In this document: positions 1 to 10,199 of the stretch, in pieces
Numbering within the stretch: position 1 is the first letter of the stretch
Layout of the letters: each line of letters begins with the position of its first letter
Assembly (NCBI RefSeq): GCF_047511655.1
Contig: NC_133405.1
Coordinates: forward strand, 91,919,046-91,983,045
Source: Castor canadensis
Lineage: Eukaryota > Chordata > Mammalia > Rodentia > Castoridae
DNA: 64,000 nucleotides
Reading direction: 5' to 3'
Notes under the pieces: model-generated
Databases searched by the model: none
What the model was told of the DNA's origin: nothing
Seen by the model: only the letters and a program-made list of their open reading frames with translations
Made by a program: the position numbers and the translations under genes

Positions 1-132
1 AGGCAAACAGTTCACAAGACCCTATCTCAAAAACACTCCTCACAGAAAAAAGACTGCCAGAGTGGCTCAAGTAGTAAGAGCACATGCCTAGCAAGTATTA
101 GGTCTGGAGTTCAAACCCCAGTGCTGCTAAAA
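1..132 (+). mobile_element. Dimeric SINE, left end cut by the window
   Basis: The end of the B1-like arm (caagaccctatctcaaaaa) is followed at about 55 by a tRNA-class right arm with both box-like blocks. Confidence 0.8.
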
Positions 133-234
133 AATATTTTTTCAGTGGATTCCTTAGAATTTTTTAAAAATATAAAATCATGCCATTTTCAATCATTTGT
201 GGAAACTAAATAGTCAATCTTGTAAAAGAATGGA

Positions 235-560
235 GTAGAATATGATTACTAAAAACTGGTAAGGGCAAAAGGGAGAAGGGATGGAAACAAATTAAATAAG
301 TGGTATAAAAACACATAGGAAGAATTAATTGTGGTTTTCTATAGTACAATAGTTGTTATTGGTTATTGGTAATAGTTATTGGTTAAAACAATCTATGATA
401 TATTTCAAAGTGACTAGAAGTGTACAAAATTGTCAGTACATAAATATGATTAAAATTTAACGAGATGGAAATTGTTCTTACCCTAATTTGATTGTTACAC
501 ATTGTGTATGTGTATCAGATTACTATAATGTACCTCATAAACATAAAAAATATTTATGTC
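235..560 (+). mobile_element. Old LINE-1 3' UTR fragment
   Basis: A-rich sequence of the L1M 3' UTR type: a purine-rich start, then acaatag/ttattggt repeats and a run ending in cctcataaacataaaaaa. Family assignment is from pattern memory. Confidence 0.5.
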
Positions 561-1265
561 AATCAAGAAATCGTGTCATCTGTAAATAGAGATAGTTGTA
601 CCTTTTTTTCTGTCTGGATGGCTTTATCCCTTGCCTAACAGCCATGGTTAGAACTTCCAGTACATTGTTGAGTAGAAATAGTGAGAGTGTACATTCTTGT
701 CTTGTTTCTGATCTTAAGTATAAAGTATGGAGTCTGTTCATTACATAGGATGTTAGCAGTGTGGTTTATATTGATGCCCTTTATCAGGTTGATGATGCCC
801 TACTACTACTAATTTGTTGTGTGGTTTTTGCCATGAACAAGTGCTGGATTTTGTCAAGTGATTTTCCTGCATCCATTGAGGTGATCATGTGGACTTTGTA
901 CTTTGTTTTTTCAATATGATGTATTACATTGATTATGTTCAGACAAAAGCCAACCTTCATTCCTGAGCTGAATCCTCCTTGCTCTTGTTATGTAAGACTT
1001 TTTATATGCTACTGGACTTGGGTTACAAGTAATTTGTTGATGTATTTATACCTATATTCATATAGGATATTCATCTATTGTTTTCTTACAGTGTATTGTC
1101 TGGTTTTACTATTAGAATCATATTATCTGCATAGAATGAATTGGGAAATAGTTCCTCTACTGTTTTGAGGAAGGGTTTGTGTGTGTCTTGTGTCATTTTT
1201 ATTCTTTTGTTCCTCAGTTCCTCTCTTCTTTTGTGTTAAGTAGATAATGTCTGATGTAGCTTTTT
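550..1265 (-). mobile_element. Old LINE-1 ORF2 (reverse transcriptase part), inverted
   Basis: Complement of the characteristic ORF2 region with the 'ttgtcttg...', 'gttgagtagaaatagtgagag' and 'catccattgaggtgatcatgtgg' landmarks. Stops occur in all frames. Confidence 0.75.
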
Positions 1266-1336
1266 AATTCCCTTATTAACTATATTTTTGAGTTAAACCC
1301 TGGCTATTACAACCAACATTGAAACTTGAAACAGTC

Positions 1337-1520
1337 TACCTTGGCAAAGTAGCTCAGGTGGTAGAGTGCCTGCCTAGCAAACATGAGGCTCTTAGTTCAA
1401 ACCCCAGTGACACCAAAAAAAATTTTTCCCTGGTGGAGTAGCTCAATTGGTAGAACACCTGCCTAACAAGTGTTAGGCCCTGAGTTCAAACTCCATACCA
1501 CCAAAAAAAAAAAGAAAAAA
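1337..1520 (+). mobile_element. Two tandem tRNA-class SINE monomers
   Basis: The first copy spans 1337-1424 and the second 1430-1520, each with box-like blocks and its own A-run. They are head-to-tail with 5 bp between, probably independent insertions into one another's tail. Confidence 0.8.
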
Positions 1521-1571
1521 TTTTTTGAATAAATAACAACCTAATTTCAAATAGTATATAAAACTGCTTGA

Positions 1572-1690
1572 GCACTGGGTGTAGTAGCACATGCCTATAA
1601 TCCCCGCACTTGGAAGGCAGAGGCAGGAAATCATAAGTTTAAGGCCAGGCTGGGCTACATAGCAAGACCCTGTCTCAATAAAAGAAAAAT
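1572..1690 (+). mobile_element. B1-like SINE
   Basis: Reads agcactgggtgtagtagcac ... ggctgggctacatagcaagaccctgtctcaa, ending in an A-rich tail. Confidence 0.85.
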
Positions 1691-1930
1691 AGAACCTTGC
1701 TCTAGTATACTTCCATCCCCTTCCAGCTCTGTTACAGCATTATGATAAAAATTACTTCTTTATACATTATAAGCCTGTCAGCAGTTTATTATTATTTCTT
1801 AATACAGTTATCTTTTTAAACAGCAGGAAAATTAGAAAGTTACAAACAAAAATACTTTTGTAAAACTTATGTAGTTACCTACAAGTTAATATTTAGTCCT
1901 TTAATTTCAACCTGAAATTAGTGTTTCTTA
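1691..1930. other. Unassigned AT-rich stretch
   Basis: No recognisable repeat or gene. It lies between a B1-like SINE and LINE-1 5'-end sequence. Confidence 0.5.
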
Positions 1931-2830
1931 TAGGGTAGGTCTGGTAATAACAAGTTTTCTCAGTTTATGTTTATCTTCTCTTTTCTTTCATTTTTAAGGA
2001 CAACATTGCTGGATTTTAAAATGTCATCACACCATCTTCTGTCCTCCATGGTTTTTAATGAGAGGCCACTGCTAATCTTATTGAGTTATTTCCTCTTACT
2101 ACTTTCAAGATGATCTTTTATCTTGGACCTTCATCAGTTCCATCATGATGTTTCTAGGTATGGATCTCTTTGAGTTTATTTTCTTTGAGTTTCTTAAATG
2201 TGTAGGTTAATATTTTTCATCTAATTGCAAACTGGAACTGCCCATTCCTTGCTCTTCTTTTGGCACTCCTTTGTATGTGTTGTTGTTTCATAGTCTCCCA
2301 CGGGTCTGTGAGGGTCTCTTTCTCTTTCCTTCTTTCTTTTTCTGAATCTCAGAATGGATAATCTCTGTTAACCTATCATCAGGTTTATCCTTCTTTTTCC
2401 TGCCAGCTCAAATATGTTGTTGAGCCCCTCTAGTAAAGTTTTCATTTTGGTTATTATACTTTCCAACTCCACATTTTCTATTTGATTATTTTTCATAAAT
2501 TACCTTGCCAAATTATGTTCATTTGGTGAGATACTAATCTCAGACTTCCCTTTAATTCTTCAGAAATTGTTTCCTTTAGTTCTTTGAAGCTATTTATAAT
2601 AGCTAATTTAAAGTCGTGTCTATGAAGTCCAAAGCATGTGTTCTCAGGGACATGTTCTGTTGACTGCTTTTTTTCCTGGTGTATATGATATACTTTCCTG
2701 TTTCTTTGTATGTTTCATAGCTTCTTGTCAAAAACTGAACATTATAGATATTTTAGTCTAACAATTCTGGTATCAGATGCTTTCACCCTCAGGATTGTTG
2801 TTATTTTTATTATTAAATTTATTTAATTCA
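1930..2830 (-). mobile_element. Old LINE-1 5'-end sequence, inverted
   Basis: Complement of the L1M 5' region: the landmarks 'ccagctcaaatatgttgttgag', 'tttcctttagttctttgaagc' and 'cttttttcctggtgtatatga' are readable in order. Confidence 0.7.
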
Positions 2831-2990
2831 CAAATGATATATTTTTACTATGGAGAACATGATGTTTTAAAATATGTATACACTGTAGAATGTCTAGATA
2901 AAATTAATTAATATATGTATTAGTTCACACACTTTACATTTTTGTGGTAAGATTGAAATCTACACTTAAAATCTGCTTTCAACAATTTTT
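2831..2990. other. AT-rich spacer, unassigned
   Basis: Low-complexity AT sequence at the junction between two inverted LINE-1 pieces. Confidence 0.4.
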
Positions 2991-4469
2991 AAAAATACAG
3001 TACATTGTTATTTACAATAATTAATGTTTTTTCTGTATCTGTGGAGATGAGCTATGGTTTTTGTCTGTCATTCTGTTAATGTGGTGTATCATATCATGTT
3101 TATAGATTTGAGTGTGTTGAAATATCCCTGCATCCCTGGGATATATCCTACTTGATTATGGTTAGTGATCCTTTTAATACACTGTTAAATTTGGTTTACT
3201 AATATTTTGTTGAAGTGTTTTACATGTGTTCATCTGGGATATTGCCCTGTAATATTGTTTTCTTGTAGTGTCATTGTCTGGCTTTGGTATCAAGGTAATG
3301 CCTGTCTCATAAAATGGGTTTGGAAGTATTCTTTCTTAGTGTTTTGGGAAAGATTAGTTCTTAAATGTTTGGTGGATTTGAGCAGGGAAGCCATCAGGTC
3401 CTGGGCTTTTCTTTGATAGGAAACTTTTTTTTTAGCTGATGCAGTCTCCTTATTTTTTATTGGTCTGTTCTGATTTTCTGTTTCTTTATGATTCACCCTT
3501 AGTAGGTTGTATATGCCTAGGAATTTATACACTTCTGTTGCTGACATATAATTGTTCATAGCATTCTCATATCTTTTATATTTCTATGGTATCAGTTATA
3601 ATGTCTCATCTCCTATCTATGAATTTTAGTCCTTCCTTTTTTATTAGTTTAGCTAAAGATTTGTAGATTTTATCTTAAAAAAAAAAAGAAAACCCAAGTT
3701 GCAGTTTCATTGATCTTTTCTGTTGTTCTTGTAGTTCAGTTTCATTTATTTATGCTCTGATTTTTCCATCCTTAGACTTAGTTTGTTCTTATTTTTCTAG
3801 TTCCTTGAGTATAACATTAGGTTGTTTGTTAGATATCTTCTGTGATGTAGGTGTTTATTGCTACACACTTCACTCTTAGAACTGGTTTGGCTGCATCCCA
3901 TAAATTTTTGTATGTTGTGTGTCCATTTTCATTTGTCTCGAGATATTTAAATTTTTCTCTTTTAATTTCTTCTTTGACACACTGGTTGTTCAGGAGTATG
4001 TTGTTTAATTTCCCTATATTTGAGAATTTTCTGAAATTCTTCCTGTTATTGATTTACATTTCATACCATTGTAGGTAGAAAAAGTACTTGATATGATTTC
4101 AGTCTTAATAAATTTGTTAAGACTTGTTTTGTTGCCTAGCATATGATCTGTCTTGGAGAATGTTCTGTGTGTGCTGGAAAAGAATTGTGTGTAATACACA
4201 TTCTGCTGCTGTTGGGTAGCATGTTCTACATGTCTATTAGGTCCATTTGGTCTACAGTGTAGTTTAAGTCTAATGTTTCCTTATTGATTTTCTGTCTGGC
4301 TGGTCTGTCCATTACTGAAAGTGAAGTGTTCCCTATTTTTATTGTATTACAATCTATCTATCTCTTGATAGATTTGCTTTATATATTTAAGTGCACCAAT
4401 GTTAGATGCACATGTTTACAACTGTTATTACCTCCTGATGAATCGACCCCTTTGTTATTATGTAATGAC

Positions 4470-4605
4470 CTTCTTTTTTTCTTTCATATAGTGACATGGT
4501 CTCACTATATGATTAGGTTGCTCTGGAACTTGCTCTGTAGCCCAGTGATCCTCCTGTCTCAGCTGGGGTTACAGGTTTGTACTACCACACCTGGCTTCTT
4601 TTTAT
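4470..4605 (-). mobile_element. B1-like SINE, inverted
   Basis: Complement of a B1-like unit; 'tagcccagtgatcctcctgtctcag...ctaccacacctggct' is readable. Confidence 0.75.
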
Positions 4606-4621
4606 AGTTTTTAATTTAAAG

Positions 4622-4727
4622 TCCAGGACTTGGGTGTGCCTCAAGTGGTAGACAGCCTGCCTAGCAAGCATGAAGCCCTAAGTTCAAACTCTAATACTGA
4701 AAAATAATGATGATGATGATGATTATG
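4622..4727 (+). mobile_element. tRNA-class SINE
   Basis: Monomer with a tail that became (gat)n: atgatgatgatgattatgat. Confidence 0.75.
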
Positions 4728-4730
4728 ATG

Positions 4731-4945
4731 CTGGAAGCCAAGCACCTGTAGCTCACACCTCAAATCCTAGCTGCTCAGCAGGCAGAGAGGAGGAAGATTG
4801 CAGTTTGAAACCAGCCTGTGCAAATAGTTCCCAAAACCCTATCTCAAAAAAAAAAAAAAAAACCTTCACAAAAGGCTGGTGGAGTGGCTCAAGGTGTAGA
4901 CTCTGACTTCAACCCCAGCACCACAATAATAATAATAATAATTCA
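4731..4945 (+). mobile_element. Dimeric SINE
   Basis: B1-like arm to the A-run at 4845-4862, then a tRNA-class arm with a shortened middle (caaggtgtagactctgac), ending in (aat)n. Confidence 0.85.
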
Positions 4946-5290
4946 AAGTCCATTTTGCTTTCCTTTGGAATGTCTTTTTCCATCTTTTCACTTTCAATCC
5001 ATGTGTGTCCTTAAAAGAGGCTCTCATAGGGCAGCACATAGTTGGGTATCTTAAAAATCTGTTTAGCTACTATATGCCTTTTGATTGGAGAGTTTAATCC
5101 CATTTACATTAAAGGTAATTATCGATAAGTAAATACTACTGCCATTTTCTTAATTGTAGCTACTGTAAGTTTTTGTTTTGTGGTTACCATTAGTCTCACA
5201 TAAAACATAATTAGAAGAGCCTATTTTAAGCTGATAACAACTTTGCATTAAATAACTCTATACTTGTACTTCATTCCCATCACATCTTAA

Positions 5291-5291
5291 G

Positions 5292-5322
<31 letters not shown>

Positions 5323-5507
5323 GTAGTGCTGGGGCCTGAACTCAGGGCCTTCACCTTGAGCCACTCCACCAACCCTATTTTTGTGAAGGGTTTTTTCAAG
5401 ATAGGGTCTCGCAGAACTATTTGCCAGGGCTGGCTTTGAACCATGATCCTCCTGATCTCTGCCTCCTGAGTAGCTAGGATTACAGGCGTGAGCCACCAGC
5501 GCCCGGT
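5291..5507 (-). mobile_element. Dimeric SINE, inverted
   Basis: Complement of the full dimer. The tail at left is (ttttg)n and the left arm ends 'gtgagccaccagcgcccgg'. Confidence 0.9.
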
Positions 5508-6094
5508 ACATTGATGTCACTATTTGCATCCTTCTATATTGTGTATCCTTTAAATTGTTGTATTATTATTTTTTATTATTTTGTCTCTTAACCTTCATAC
5601 TAAAGGATACACAGTCATTATAGTATTGTAGTATTCTAAATTTGACTGTACTTACTTTTACTTGGGAGTTTTATACTTATGTTTTCATGTTTCTTATTAG
5701 TATCTTTTACTTGAGCATTTCTTGTAAGACAGGTCTGGTAGTGATAAACTCCCACAGCTTTTGTTTGTCTGAGAAAGTGTTGTGTCTGTCCTTCATTTCT
5801 GAAGGGCAGCTTTGCCAGGTACAGTATTCTTGGTTAACAGGTTTTTTTCCTTCAGCACATTGAATGAATTGTCATACTTTCTCCTGGCCTGTAAGATCTC
5901 TGCTGAGGAATCTAATGCTAGTCTTATTACAACTCTATAATGTGTCACTTACTTCTTTTCTTTGCTGCCTTTGGGATCCTCTCTTTGTTCTTGATTTTTG
6001 ACAGTTTAATTATATGTCTTTTTTGTCTATAGAGACCTATGACCTTCCCATATATGGACAGTTATATGTTTTGTAAAATTCATAACGTTTTCAG

Positions 6095-6249
6095 CCAGGT
6101 GCCAGTGGCTCATGCCTGTAATCCTAGCCACTCAGGAGGCAGAGATCAGGAGGACTGCACAAAACAGAGCTGGAGGAGTGGCTAAGTGGTAGAGCGCCTG
6201 CCTAATAAGCATGAGGCTCTGAGTTCAAACTCCAGTACCACAAAAAAAA
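6095..6249 (+). mobile_element. Dimeric SINE with internal deletion
   Basis: The B1-like arm stops after 'gatcaggaggac' and runs straight into the tRNA-class arm; about 60 bp of the usual join is missing. Confidence 0.8.
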
Positions 6250-6699
6250 TTCATAAAGTTTCCTTTATTATTTCTTTAAGTAAGCGTTCTATTCCTTTAT
6301 CTATCTCTTCTTCTTCATGAACTTACATAACTCAAATATTTGCCCTTTTGATGCTGTCCCATAAGCTTCTTCATTCATTTTTATTCTTTTCTTTTTTTTC
6401 TCCTATGACTATATTTTCAAATAGCTTGCCTTCAAGTTCACAGATTCTTTCTTCTGCTAGATCAGTTCTGCTGTTGTTTCCTTGGATTTCACCAAGCTTC
6501 CTTAAAACAATTATTTTGAATTTTTTCAGACAGTTCACAAATCTTTTCCTTACAGTTGGTTATTCTTTTGTTCCTTTGGTAGTGGTGTGTTTTCCTGGCT
6601 CTGTGCTTGTTCTTGGTCCTTGAGGCTATTCTTTTATGTGTGCACATTTGAAGAAGTAGGGACTTATTCTAGTCTTTGCTAAAGTGGCTTTGTCTGTGA

Positions 6700-7900
6700 A
6701 AGTCCTTTCCTAGTTAGTGTGGTCTGTGAGCAGGCTTGATACTAGAGTCGGTCTGTCCTTGGTATCGGGGTTACCAAGTGGATAGGCCTGGAGCCTTGGT
6801 CCTCAAGGATATGCCTGGATCCTGTATCTGTGCAGGCCAGCCTGAGGTCTAGGGTCCATGGGGCTGACCTGGTACTGGGGTGGCCTTGAGCTTGAGTCTG
6901 TAGGGGCTAGCCAGGCTTTGGGTTGGGCCTGGTACCTGGATCCACTGGCTTGTGCCTGGAGCCTAAGTCCACTGGGGTAGGTCTGAAGCCTGAATCCATG
7001 GGCAGGGGGCCAAGGGTCCTGGATTCACAAACTCTGGCCTAGAGCCTAGATCTGCAGAGGTGGTTCTGTAGCGTTAGTCTGTGGGGGCTGGCCAGGCACC
7101 AGTGTTTAGTAGAGTGGGCCTGGACACTGTGTGCTAGAGTAAGTTTGGACTCTAAGTCCAGTGGATCCTAGGACCATGGGAACCAGCCTGGAGCCTGGGA
7201 AGGTCTGGTGCTAGGGCAGGTATAGAGTTAGGTCCATGAGGTCCAGCCCAGCATTGAGGCCTACTGGGATGGACCTGAATCCTGCAACTGCTGAAGCAGG
7301 TATGGACTATGGTCTTATGGAATGTGAGGCTGCAGGAGCCAGCCTGGAGCCTCTGTCTGTGGTTGCCAGCATGGTAAGAGCAAGAGCGCTGACCTTGTGC
7401 TGAGGTAAGCTTATAAGCCTGGGGCTATGTGGGACAACATGGCTCTGTGCTGGTCTGGAACCTGTGGTGGCCCTAGAGCCTGGGGCCACAGAGTCTAGTG
7501 TGGTACTAGGCCAGCCTGGAGCCCACTTCTGCAGCTGGTCTAGAGGCTGGGTCTTTAAGGACTGGCCTGAATACTAAGACTGTGAGTGCTGACCTGGTGC
7601 AGGAGTGGACCTGAAGCCTGGGGCCCAGGGTTGTCCAGGCAGGCCTAGCCATAGAGTAGACCCACAGCCTGAGTATGTAGGGGGAGGTCTGGTGCTTAGG
7701 TAAGTCTGGAACCTAGGGCCACTGAGTCAGTCTTGTGCTGGGTTTGGCCCAGAGACTGAGCCTACCAGGCAGGCTCAGATCCTGGACTGTGGGGTGTGGC
7801 CTGGCACCAAGGTGGGCTTGAAGCTCAGTCTGCAGGAGCTGGCCTAAAGTCTGGGATGGTAGAGTGGGCCCAGTTTTGGTGTCCAAGACTGGTTCTCAAT
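6700..7900 (-). repeat. Degenerate GC-rich tandem repeat in LINE-1 5' UTR
   Basis: Imperfect units built on 'gcctggagcctgggtc', 'ctggcctggtgct' and 'ggtaggcctg' recur for 1.2 kb. Unit length varies from about 30 to 60 bp. Position at the 5' end of the inverted LINE-1 suggests a promoter/5' UTR array. Confidence 0.65.
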
Positions 7901-8189
7901 TCCTGCTTCTTCCCCCTCACAGATGAATTTCTGTGTCCATGCTGAGTGTCGTGGAGTATTGGAGGAGGGGTGAGTGGGTTATATAAAACTGTCCTTCCTA
8001 CTTTCTTCAATATGTCTTTTCTTATTTCTGTGCTGTACCCAGTTTCCTTAGCTGTAGTTTTCCCTAGTTTCCTTAGCTGTAGTAAAGGTATTTTCATGCA
8101 TGGATAGGTCAAATTGATGTTTCTTCAGTGGGGACAAATGCTGGAAAGTCCTATTCTGCCATCTTGCTGATGTCAGGACTCTCAAAGGT

Positions 8190-8779
8190 TTATTGTTCTG
8201 TTTTTGTTTTTATTTTGTTTTGTTTTGCTGCCTCTGTTGTAGTTGTGGTTATTTTTCTTGTTGCTGTGTATCTATTTATTGACTTCTGAGGACTAATTCT
8301 GTGGATACTATATTCCTTGCATTATTATGTGGTCCCTGTGTTTTCTGCTACCTTTTTTTTTTAAGCTCTTGTTCTTATTTTTAAGCTTGGATCCCTAAAG
8401 GTCACACCTGGGTAAATAAATTTGATGATTAGGAAGTGATTGCTCAGATCTTAAACACCTTGCCTCTATGTTTCTTACTCTTTGCTGTGAAGATCTGTGT
8501 GGGAAAATAAACCTTCCAATTTCATCCAGTTTACAAAACCACCAGAGCTTTCACTTCCCACTTGCACAGGGATTCACAGCCAATGAGAAGTGAGTGATCT
8601 GCATCTTCTCCTTTGCCAAGTTTTCCCTGGGCATATGCATAGCCTTGAGTATGTGCACGGTGCTTTACATACCTAGGAATATGTCAGAACTTTTCAAAGT
8701 TCCCTATGGTTGTCACATTCTCCAGAATTTCCTTTTAAGTTCCCAAAGTGGTCAGATCTCTCTGTTGTTTTGTTTTTTG
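8190..8779. other. Unassigned sequence
   Basis: T-rich, no open frame or recognised repeat; possibly old repeat debris. Confidence 0.4.
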
Positions 8780-8886
8780 TTTGTTTGCTTTGGTTTGAGG
8801 GGTTTTTTTGTTTTGGGTGGTACCGGGGCTTGAACTCAGCCATTGCTAGACAGCTACTCTACCAGTTAAGCCATGCCTCCAGCCTC
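8780..8886 (-). mobile_element. tRNA-class SINE, inverted
   Basis: Complement of the monomer with a long (gttt)n-like tail at 8764-8815. Confidence 0.8.
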
Positions 8887-9168
8887 TTGTCTGAAATGTG
8901 ATTATTTTTTGGTTTCTGTACCACTGAACTGGAGGGAGGGGAGTACTGACTAGCCACAAGTGAAATGCTGCAAATCCCACTGTCTTAAAAGGACTTCAGT
9001 CATTTCTCTTAGGTATGACTTTCACTTCATTCTGTAGCTTTAGTTAATTGATTGATTTTGGTTGGTCTGCCAATATTTTCATTGTTTCAGAGGAAAGTGA
9101 GTTCACCAAACTCCTCACTCTGACATTCCATCAGTCTCCTATTGCTTCCATCTTTAAAAAATTTATTG

Positions 9169-9255
9169 GACTGGTGGAGTGGCTCCAGTGGTTAGAAGTG
9201 CCTGCCTAGCAAGTATGAGGCCCTGAGTTCAAACCCCAGTACCACCAAAAAAGAT
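9169..9255 (+). mobile_element. tRNA-class SINE
   Basis: Well-preserved 87 bp monomer with both box-like blocks and a short A-run. Confidence 0.9.
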
Positions 9256-9679
9256 TGTTAAACCCTCTCCATCCCATATCCCCTTGCAAGTACAACTTTA
9301 TTTCTCAATTCCCCTAATAGCAAAACACTCCAAGAGTTTTTATCCTCACTTCCTCTTATGTTCTTCCATTTTGTTTGTTCATATAAAATATATTAGATAT
9401 ATGATATGAGAACATATGCATTTTACACATGAGTTATAAATATAATAATATAATGAAAGCCCAAGAACTCACCACCCCACCCAAGAACAGCATTGATGGT
9501 AGCGTCTACCAATATGTCATTTTCTGTTCCATCCCTTGTCCATGCCCCCCACCTTAAGTCTTTTGTTTAATGTTCCCTTGCTCTTTTTGATTTATGGGAC
9601 CTTTTCATGTTTGTGGGGATGCTTAACCAATACATTATTTATCTGGCTTGGTTGTGAGCTTTCTAAAAATAGCATCAGT
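9256..9679. other. Unassigned, probably old LINE-1 3' sequence, inverted
   Basis: T/C-rich text with weak resemblance to inverted L1M 3' ends; no stronger call is possible by eye. Confidence 0.3.
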
Positions 9680-9800
9680 CAGATGCTGGTGGTTCATGCC
9701 TATAATCCTAGCTACTGGGAAGTCAGAGATCAGGAGGATCAAGTTTTAAGGCCAGCCCCAACAAAATAGTTCGAGAGACCCTATCTCAAAACTACCCCAG

Positions 9801-9849
<49 letters not shown>

Positions 9850-9931
9850 GTCTGGCGGAGTGACTCAAGTGATAGAACACCTGTCTAGCAAGGATGAGGC
9901 CCTAAGTTCAAACTGTAATACTGGAAAAAAA
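9680..9931 (+). mobile_element. Dimeric SINE split by a (CA)n expansion
   Basis: B1-like arm to 9800, then the microsatellite, then the tRNA-class arm from about 9851. Confidence 0.85.
9802..9848 (+). repeat. (CA)n microsatellite
   Basis: About 23 uninterrupted CA units, grown in the A-rich linker of the surrounding dimeric SINE. Confidence 0.95.
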
Positions 9932-9995
9932 TAGCATCATATGGTATATGATCTTTTGTTTCACTAAATATTGTGTTTCTAAGGTTCACCTCTAT

Positions 9996-10197
9996 TGCCC
10001 TGGTGGTTCATGCCTATAATTCTAGCTACTGGGGTGGCTAAGTTTGGAAGGACTGAGGGTCAAGGCCAGCCTTGAATAAATAGTTCATGACCCCTCATCC
10101 CCAAAATAACCAGAGCAAAGTGGACTAGAGGCGTGGCTAAAGAGGTAGAGCACATGCTTTGGAGGGAATTCAAACCCCAATCCCACCAAAAAAAAAT
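9996..10197 (+). mobile_element. Dimeric SINE, diverged
   Basis: Both arms are recognisable; the linker is 'ccccaaaataaccagagcaaa' and the right arm has a truncated middle. Confidence 0.75.
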
Positions 10198-10199
10198 AG

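Larger units (their letters stand above)
2990..8190 (-). mobile_element. Nearly complete old LINE-1, inverted
   Basis: From left to right this is the complement of the ORF2 RT region (2990-3420), upstream ORF2 ('gctgcatcccataaatttttgt' near 3890), the 5' region (5055-6650) and a GC-rich 5' UTR (6700-8190) ending 'gccatcttgctgatgtca'. SINEs at 4470-4945, 5291-5507 and 6095-6249 interrupt it. Frames are broken, so it is dead. Confidence 0.7.

Noticed and set aside
1337-1424. tRNA genes at the many A-box/B-box-like sites
   Set aside because: These are repeated SINE bodies with A-tails and no cloverleaf acceptor pairing; copies share the same diverged loops.
9802-9848. Centromeric or satellite DNA
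   Set aside because: It is a short (CA)n expansion inside one SINE.
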